A DNA stretch of 17,267 nt from JAWWPY01 sp964412845. GTDB lineage: Bacteria > Actinomycetota > Actinomycetes > Streptosporangiales > Streptosporangiaceae. The stretch is taken from positions 1 through 17,267 of the forward strand of contig CAYPQM010000152.1 in the NCBI GenBank assembly GCA_964412845.1. Direction: 5' to 3'. Position numbers and translations under genes: made by a program. Position 1 is the stretch's first letter; the number at the start of each line of letters is the position of its first letter. Below the pieces are notes generated by a model. That model was not told the origin of the DNA. It ran no database searches and saw nothing but the letters and a program-made list of their open reading frames with translations. Positions 13,390 to 17,267 of this stretch are shown in pieces.

Positions 13390-15345
13390 GTGGACGCTGA
13401 GTCTGAGCCCGGCGTGCTGGTCGGCCGCGATCAGGATGCGGCGGCGGGAGCCGGGCGGAGACCGGCGCCGGACAGCCCGCCGGGCCCCGAATCCGTGCTC
13501 GCGGCCCTTGACCCGGAGCAGCGCGAGGTCGCCCTGGCCACCAGGGGACCGGTGTGCGTGCTGGCCGGCGCCGGCACCGGCAAGACGCGGGCGGTCGCGC
13601 ACCGCATCGCCTACGCGGTGTGGACGGGCGTGGTCGACCCAGGGCATGTGCTCGCGGTCACCTTCACCAGCCGCGCGGCCGGTGAGCTGCGCGGCCGGCT
13701 GCGCCAGCTCGGCGGCGCCGACATCGGGATGGAACGCGTGCAGGCGCGCACCTTCCACGCGGCCGCCCTCCGGCAGCTCAAGCACTTCTGGCCGCGCACC
13801 GTGGGCGGGCGCCCCCCGGCGGTACTCGATTCCAAGATCAGCCTGCTGGCCGAGGCGGCGCGCAGGCTGCGGCTCACGGCGGGTCCCGCCGACCTGCGCG
13901 ACGTCGCCTCGGAGATCGAATGGTCCAAGGTCAGCCAGGTCCGGCCCGATGAGTACGCTGCGGCCGCCGCCAAAGCGGGGCGGATCCCCCCGCTCGGGCC
14001 GGAGAAAATGGCCCGGATGTATGCCACGTACGAGGAACTGCGCCGGGAGCGGCACCTGATCGATTTCGAGTCCGTCCTGGAGCTGACTGCGGCGATCATC
14101 GCCGAGCACCGCCCGGCCGCCGCCGCCGTCAGGGACAGGTACCGGTACTTCGTGGTGGATGAGTACCAGGACGTCAACCCGCTGCAGAAGCTGCTGCTCG
14201 AAAGCTGGGCGGGGGAGCGGGACGACATATGCGTGGTCGGCGACCCGCGGCAGACGATCTATTCATTCACCGGCGCGACCCCGGCCTACCTCACCGGCTT
14301 CACCGCCGAGTTCCCCGATGCGGCCGTGGTCCGGCTGGTCCGCAACTACCGGTCCACCCCCCAGGTCGTCGCCCTCGCGAACCAGCTGACCGGGGCGGCT
14401 GGCGCCCGGCCGCTGGCCGCGCAGCTCAAGGCCGGCCGCCAGGCCGGCCCCGGGCTGGGCGGGACGCCACTGGTGGCCCAGCAGCCAGCGGGCGAGCCGC
14501 CGGAGTTCACCGAGTACCCCGACGAGCAGGCGGAGGCCTTCGCGGTGGCCGCCCGCGCGGCCGCGCTGATCAGCGCGGGAGTGCCCCCCCGGCAGATCGC
14601 GGTGCTCGTGCGGATCAACGCCCAGACACCGCTCTTTGAAGGGGCACTGGCCGACGTCGGGGTGCCCTGCCAGGTCAGGGGAGCGGAGCGGTTCTTCGAC
14701 CGGGCCGAGGTGCGCCAGGCGGTCGGGCTGCTCCGGGCCGCGGTCAAATCCGCGCGGGATGACACGCAGCCGCCCGGTGCCGGCGCCGGACCGGAGGATG
14801 ACCCGGGCGGCCTCATCGGTGCGGCCGCTGCGGCCGGCCAGGCGTCGGCTGAGGTGCGGCACATCCTGGCCGGGCTGGGCCTGACCCGGGCCGCACCGCC
14901 GGGCCGGGGCGCGGCCCGGGAACGGTGGGAGTCGCTGGAAGCGCTCGCCCAGCTCGCGCAGGACTTCTTCGCGGCTGCCCCGGGCGCCTCACTCACTGGT
15001 TTTGTCGCTGAACTGAGCCATCGCGCGGCCATCGAGCACGCACCCGCCATGGAGGGGGTGACGCTGGCCTCGCTGCATGCCGCGAAGGGCCTTGAGTGGG
15101 ACGTGGTCTTCCTCCCCGGTCTCTCGGACGGCAACCTGCCGATCGTGCACGCGCAGACTGAGGAAGCGGTCGAGGAGGAGCGGCGGCTGCTGTACGTGGG
15201 GGTGACCCGCGCCCGGCAGCGCGTATACCTGTCCTGGTCGCTTGCGCGCTCGGCCGGCGGGCGCAAGGTGCGGCAGGCGTCGCGGTTCCTCGACGGGGTG
15301 CGTCCTGGGCGCCGGGCCGGTCATGGGGTCGGGAGCGGGAGGTGA
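13390..15345 (+). CDS. uvrD2: UvrD2-type superfamily 1 DNA helicase lacking an HRDC domain
   Basis: This is a 651-residue ATP-dependent 3'-5' DNA helicase of the UvrD/PcrA superfamily, likely active in DNA repair. The core motifs are complete: Q-motif LDPEQREV (about 40-47), Walker A GAGTGKT (60-66), motif Ia AVTFTSRAA, motif II DEYQD (257-261), motif III GDPRQTIYSF (284-293), motif IV RNYRST (318-323), then TLASLHAAKGLEW and LLYVGVTRAR near the C-terminus. The start is GTG at 13390, with AGGAGG six bases upstream; an ATG at 13357 is in frame but has no such site. The protein ends about 30 residues after motif VI, so the HRDC domain and cysteine-rich tail of mycobacterial UvrD2 are missing. 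The adjacent mycoredoxin and the nearby whiB7 support the UvrD2 assignment. It is probably co-transcribed with tesB, nine bases downstream. Confidence 0.87.
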   Translation: MDAESEPGVLVGRDQDAAAGAGRRPAPDSPPGPESVLAALDPEQREVALATRGPVCVLAGAGTGKTRAVAHRIAYAVWTGVVDPGHVLAVTFTSRAAGELRGRLRQLGGADIGMERVQARTFHAAALRQLKHFWPRTVGGRPPAVLDSKISLLAEAARRLRLTAGPADLRDVASEIEWSKVSQVRPDEYAAAAAKAGRIPPLGPEKMARMYATYEELRRERHLIDFESVLELTAAIIAEHRPAAAAVRDRYRYFVVDEYQDVNPLQKLLLESWAGERDDICVVGDPRQTIYSFTGATPAYLTGFTAEFPDAAVVRLVRNYRSTPQVVALANQLTGAAGARPLAAQLKAGRQAGPGLGGTPLVAQQPAGEPPEFTEYPDEQAEAFAVAARAAALISAGVPPRQIAVLVRINAQTPLFEGALADVGVPCQVRGAERFFDRAEVRQAVGLLRAAVKSARDDTQPPGAGAGPEDDPGGLIGAAAAAGQASAEVRHILAGLGLTRAAPPGRGAARERWESLEALAQLAQDFFAAAPGASLTGFVAELSHRAAIEHAPAMEGVTLASLHAAKGLEWDVVFLPGLSDGNLPIVHAQTEEAVEEERRLLYVGVTRARQRVYLSWSLARSAGGRKVRQASRFLDGVRPGRRAGHGVGSGR

Positions 15346-15354
15346 TGCGCGGAG

Positions 15355-16224
15355 ATGAGCAAGGCACTTGATGGCCTGGTCGATCTGCTCAACCTGGAGC
15401 AGATCGAGGCCGATATCTTCCGCGGCCGCAGCCCTGATGACCGGCGGCAGCGCGTCTTCGGCGGTCAGGTCGCCGGTCAGGCGCTGGTGGCCGCGGGCCG
15501 TACCGTTCCCGCCGACCGGCCGGTGCACTCGCTGCATGCCTACTTCATCAGGCCCGGCGACCCGACCGTGCCGTTGGTCTACATCGTGGACAGGGTGCGG
15601 GACGGCAGGTCCTTCACCACGCGCCGGGTCTCCGCGATCCAGCACGGCAAGACGATTTTCACGCTGTCCGCGTCATTCCACCGCTTCGAGCCGGGACCGG
15701 CGCATGCCGCACCGATGCCCGAGGCCGCTCCGCCGGATTCGATCACCCCACTGCCAGCACGGATGGAGAAGCTGATCGGCCCGGAAGCCCGCGAGTTCTT
15801 CGCCCGCAATCCCATCGACCTGCGCATCATCGGCCCGGTCACTTACGAGGCGCAGCGCGATCCCGCCCTGCGGTCCAACCACAGCATGGTCTGGCTGCGG
15901 GCGGATGGTGACCTGCCGGACGATCCGCTGCTGCACGTCTGCCTGATGACCTACGCCTCCGACATGACACTGCTCGACTCGGTGCTGCTGCAGCACGGCC
16001 TGTCCTGGACGGACGGGCGGACCTCGGGGGCGAGCCTCGACCATGCGATGTGGTTTCACCGCCCGTTCCGCGCCGACCGGTGGCTGCTGTATGCCCAGGA
16101 ATCACGCAATGCCTGGGGCGCGCGCGGGCTCGCTCGCGGCGAAGTTTTCACCCAGGAGGGCGAATTGGTGGTGTCCGTGATGCAGGAAGGGCTCATCCGG
16201 ACACGTCCCGACGGTGCGTGCTGA
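15355..16224 (+). CDS. tesB: Acyl-CoA thioesterase II
   Basis: This is a 289-residue double-hotdog thioesterase that hydrolyses acyl-CoA to free fatty acid and CoA in the cytoplasm. The N-terminal hotdog contains VFGGQVAGQAL (34-44), HSLHAYFIRPGD (58-69) and the DGRSFTTRRV region. The C-terminal hotdog contains YASDMTLLDS with Asp203, SLDHAMWFHRPF (227-238) and the Gln277 of VMQEGLIR, matching the Asp/Thr-or-Ser/Gln catalytic network of E. coli TesB. The length is typical for the family. The ATG at 15355 follows uvrD2 by nine bases; the GGGAGG overlapping the uvrD2 end is rather distant, so translation may be coupled. A role in lipid turnover is known for the family; any link to the helicase or whiB7 is only positional. 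Confidence 0.92.
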   Translation: MSKALDGLVDLLNLEQIEADIFRGRSPDDRRQRVFGGQVAGQALVAAGRTVPADRPVHSLHAYFIRPGDPTVPLVYIVDRVRDGRSFTTRRVSAIQHGKTIFTLSASFHRFEPGPAHAAPMPEAAPPDSITPLPARMEKLIGPEAREFFARNPIDLRIIGPVTYEAQRDPALRSNHSMVWLRADGDLPDDPLLHVCLMTYASDMTLLDSVLLQHGLSWTDGRTSGASLDHAMWFHRPFRADRWLLYAQESRNAWGARGLARGEVFTQEGELVVSVMQEGLIRTRPDGAC

Positions 16225-16282
16225 AAAACAAAAGATGCTGGTAGAAAAACAGTTGCCCCGGGGCGGGCCCGCTGCCTAGGCT
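16224..16282 (+). promoter_or_regulatory. whiB7 promoter with two phased A-tracts
   Basis: TTGCCC at 16253-16258 and TAGGCT at 16277-16282 are separated by 18 bases, a plausible SigA-type promoter. AAAAACA occurs twice, at 16224-16230 and 16245-16251, exactly 21 bp apart, with the second copy ending one base before the -35 element. WhiB7 is known to activate promoters with an AT-rich motif just upstream of the -35, contacted by its AT-hook, so this is probably autoregulatory. Transcription should begin near 16289, about 500 bases before whiB7. Confidence 0.65.
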
Positions 16283-16335
16283 GGCTGGCAAGTCCCTGGT
16301 GCTCCCACGACGAACCACGGAAGGAGGTGTCCAGG

Positions 16336-16656
16336 GTGCTGAGCAATCTTCCTAACGCTAGGTCGGCCGCCGACTGGCGTGCCGGATGCTCTCTTGCCGC
16401 GCTGGATGCCGGCCTGCCGGGCGATGTCCGGGCCACCGTGCTCCGCAGCACAAAAGTGCGCGGCACAGGCATTTTGGCGATAGCGCGCCCGAGCGCTTTC
16501 CAAGGCACTCTTGTGCCCGAAATGCGCCAGACGCCTAGCCAGACGCTCGCGTTCGGGGAGCAGGACAGCCAGAAGAAGTACCAGCACGGCACCCGCGTTG
16601 CCGCCATTGGCGGTAGCGCAATGGGTTCGCATCCCGCCTCCTGGGATCCGGTCTAG
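16336..16656 (+). CDS. Upstream ORF in the whiB7 leader (106 codons)
   Basis: GTG at 16336 is preceded by AAGGAGG (16321-16327) with eight bases of spacing, one of the best ribosome binding sites in the window. The 106-residue product matches no family I recognise and has no membrane segment or repeat. By hand count about a quarter of its codons end in A or T, much more than in neighbouring genes, and it uses rare codons such as ATA, AAA and CTT. Codon use may therefore be constrained by RNA structure, or the protein product may not matter. The TAG stop (16654-16656) lies in a hairpin (16648-16665), about 25 bases before the terminator at 16681. In mycobacteria and Streptomyces a leader ORF controls whiB7/wblC by attenuation; this one probably does the same. 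A GTG at 16327 is also in frame but overlaps the binding site. Confidence 0.55.
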   Translation: MLSNLPNARSAADWRAGCSLAALDAGLPGDVRATVLRSTKVRGTGILAIARPSAFQGTLVPEMRQTPSQTLAFGEQDSQKKYQHGTRVAAIGGSAMGSHPASWDPV

Positions 16657-16682
16657 AAAGACCGGCCGAAATCCCCTGGAGG
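16601..16682 (+). promoter_or_regulatory. Mutually exclusive hairpins at the end of the whiB7 leader ORF
   Basis: CCGCC (16601-16605) can pair with GGCGG (16609-16613). That GGCGG can instead pair with CCGCC (16634-16638). The overlapping CCTCC (16637-16641) can pair with GGAGG (16678-16682), extending through GGGAT/ATCCC (16643-16647/16671-16675) to the inner stem CCGGTCT/AGACCGG (16648-16654/16659-16665). The last GG is shared with the terminator stem. The pairings were found by eye without energy calculation. Confidence 0.45.
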
Positions 16683-16713
16683 CCGCGGACCCGAAGTCGG
16701 GTCCGCGGCCTTT
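16681..16713 (+). terminator. Intrinsic terminator/attenuator in the whiB7 leader
   Basis: This is a perfect 13-bp stem: GGCCGCGGACCCG at 16681-16693, an AAGT loop, CGGGTCCGCGGCC at 16698-16710, then TTT. The U-tract is short, but the stem is nearly all G-C. It lies after the leader ORF and before whiB7, where attenuators are known in whiB7/wblC leaders. Confidence 0.8.
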
Positions 16714-16788
16714 GACATGCCGGGCCCACCGTTTTGTCGGACGAGTGAGAGACCGCAGTCGAGCAGGATGACGAGAGGGGATGGACCG

Positions 16789-17199
16789 ATGTACTGGCCC
16801 GGCGCCACCGCCGCAGCAGCGGGCAGGGCGGGGTTCGAGGCAGAGTCCGCACTAGAGCCAGGAAGATCCGGCGCGGGGATGGCGGCATCCGCCGCGCCGC
16901 TGACCAGCGAGGCGGCAGTGAGGGCCGCCCCGAGCCCGGCAGTGATCCCGGCACCGCGCAGCAACAGGGACCTCGCCTGCATGGAGGACCCGGAACTGTT
17001 CTTCGCCGAGTCTCCCGATGACGTGGAGGACGCCAAGGCACTCTGCCGTGGCTGCCCGGCGAGGATCAGCTGCCTTTCCGGGGCGCTGGAGCGCGCGGAG
17101 CCCTGGGGTGTCTGGGGCGGTGAGCTCGTCCTGCGGGGCGAGGTCGTGCCCCGGAAGAGGCCACGCGGGCGCCCCCGCAAGACCGACGTCGCAGCCTGA
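16789..17199 (+). CDS. whiB7: WhiB7 (WblC) iron-sulfur transcriptional regulator of antibiotic resistance
   Basis: This is a 136-residue WhiB-family protein that binds a [4Fe-4S] cluster and the primary sigma factor, activating intrinsic antibiotic-resistance genes. The cluster ligands are Cys64, Cys86, Cys89 and Cys95 (C, then CxxC, then C). The EPWGVWGGE turn is at 104-112. The AT-hook RGRPRK at 126-131 in a basic C-terminus distinguishes WhiB7 from other WhiB proteins. The ATG at 16789 is preferred because GAGGGG (16775-16780) lies eight bases upstream; in-frame ATGs at 16717 and 16768 have weaker sites, and one at 16876 is just after a G-run. The roughly 55 Ala/Pro-rich residues before the conserved domain look disordered and longer than usual. 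Expression is probably controlled by the autoregulated promoter at 16224-16282 and the attenuator at 16681-16713. Confidence 0.93.
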   Translation: MYWPGATAAAAGRAGFEAESALEPGRSGAGMAASAAPLTSEAAVRAAPSPAVIPAPRSNRDLACMEDPELFFAESPDDVEDAKALCRGCPARISCLSGALERAEPWGVWGGELVLRGEVVPRKRPRGRPRKTDVAA

Positions 17200-17240
17200 G
17201 CGATCGGTAGTCAGTCAACGAGGACAGAACGGGTAGTGCG

Positions 17241-17267
17241 ATGTATCAGTCAACCGAACATCTGAAA
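17241..17267 (+). CDS. Possible start of the next gene, cut by the window end
   Basis: An ATG at 17241 opens a frame of nine codons (MYQSTEHLK) that continues past the window end. A GAGG about 17 bases upstream is too far to be a good ribosome binding site, so the start is only suggested by position after whiB7. No family can be assigned. Confidence 0.35.

Noticed and set aside
16056..16632. Minus-strand open frames across the tesB end and the whiB7 leader
   Set aside because: No ribosome binding sites or recognisable domains, and they overlap tesB and the leader structures.
16609..16640. tRNA-like fragment with a TTCGCAT loop flanked by GGG/CCC
   Set aside because: There is no acceptor stem, anticodon arm or five-base T stem around it; it is explained better by the leader hairpins.
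16648..16710. whiB7 leader as a target of the nearby ANTAR protein
   Set aside because: The ANTAR motif needs two hexaloop hairpins with A at loop position 1 and G at position 4; the loops here (TAGAAA and GAAGTC) do not fit.
16712..16717. Perfect TTGACA just after the terminator, as a second whiB7 promoter
   Set aside because: No TANNNT-like -10 occurs 16-19 bases downstream (the region reads TTGTCGG), and the hexamer is partly the terminator T-run.

Overview
The window looks like chromosomal DNA from a high-GC actinobacterium. The base composition is strongly GC-rich. It carries three actinobacterial hallmarks: a WhiB7-type iron-sulfur regulator with an AT-hook, an 84-residue mycoredoxin, and a UvrD2-type helicase. 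It also has an ANTAR RNA-binding protein. It appears to be a draft assembly, with a 100-base N gap (6172-6271), a 10-base N gap (7681-7690), and a corrupted homopolymer-rich stretch around the second gap. I cannot name the genus from the sequence alone.

Bases 1-3229 hold the end of a type IV secretion/conjugation-like operon on the plus strand. It comprises a VirB6/TrbL-like membrane protein cut by the window edge, a small single-pass protein in the position of VirB8/TcpC, and a cell-wall hydrolase combining a lytic transglycosylase with an NlpC/P60 peptidase. No relaxase, integrase or att site is visible, so I cannot say whether it belongs to a mobile element. Bases 3327-4937 encode a soluble PAS-histidine kinase-receiver hybrid with its own AT-rich promoter region. 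Bases 5118-6164 encode a secreted SGNH/GDSL hydrolase.

The minus-strand block 6272-12072 contains a cyanophycin module: cyanophycinase (cphB) followed 42 bases later by cyanophycin synthetase (cphA), meaning storage and remobilisation of Arg/Asp polymer. CphA is broken only by apparent assembly defects in the linker between two conserved blocks. Upstream of it lies a large GT-C-like membrane protein with a good promoter of its own. Next comes a mycoredoxin-ANTAR gene pair (13259-12271, minus strand) whose stop and start codons overlap as TAATG.

Divergent from that pair are uvrD2 (without the usual C-terminal HRDC domain), tesB, and a long leader leading to whiB7. The mrx1-uvrD2-whiB7 neighbourhood is known from mycobacteria. 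The whiB7 leader is the most interesting part of the window. It has a promoter with two A-tracts 21 bp apart next to the -35 element, a 106-codon upstream ORF with a strong Shine-Dalgarno sequence and unusual codon use, and a chain of mutually exclusive hairpins. The uORF stop codon lies inside one of these hairpins. The chain ends in a perfect 13-bp GC-rich terminator stem before whiB7. This fits translation-dependent attenuation of an antibiotic-resistance regulator. A probable next gene begins at 17241 and is cut by the window end.
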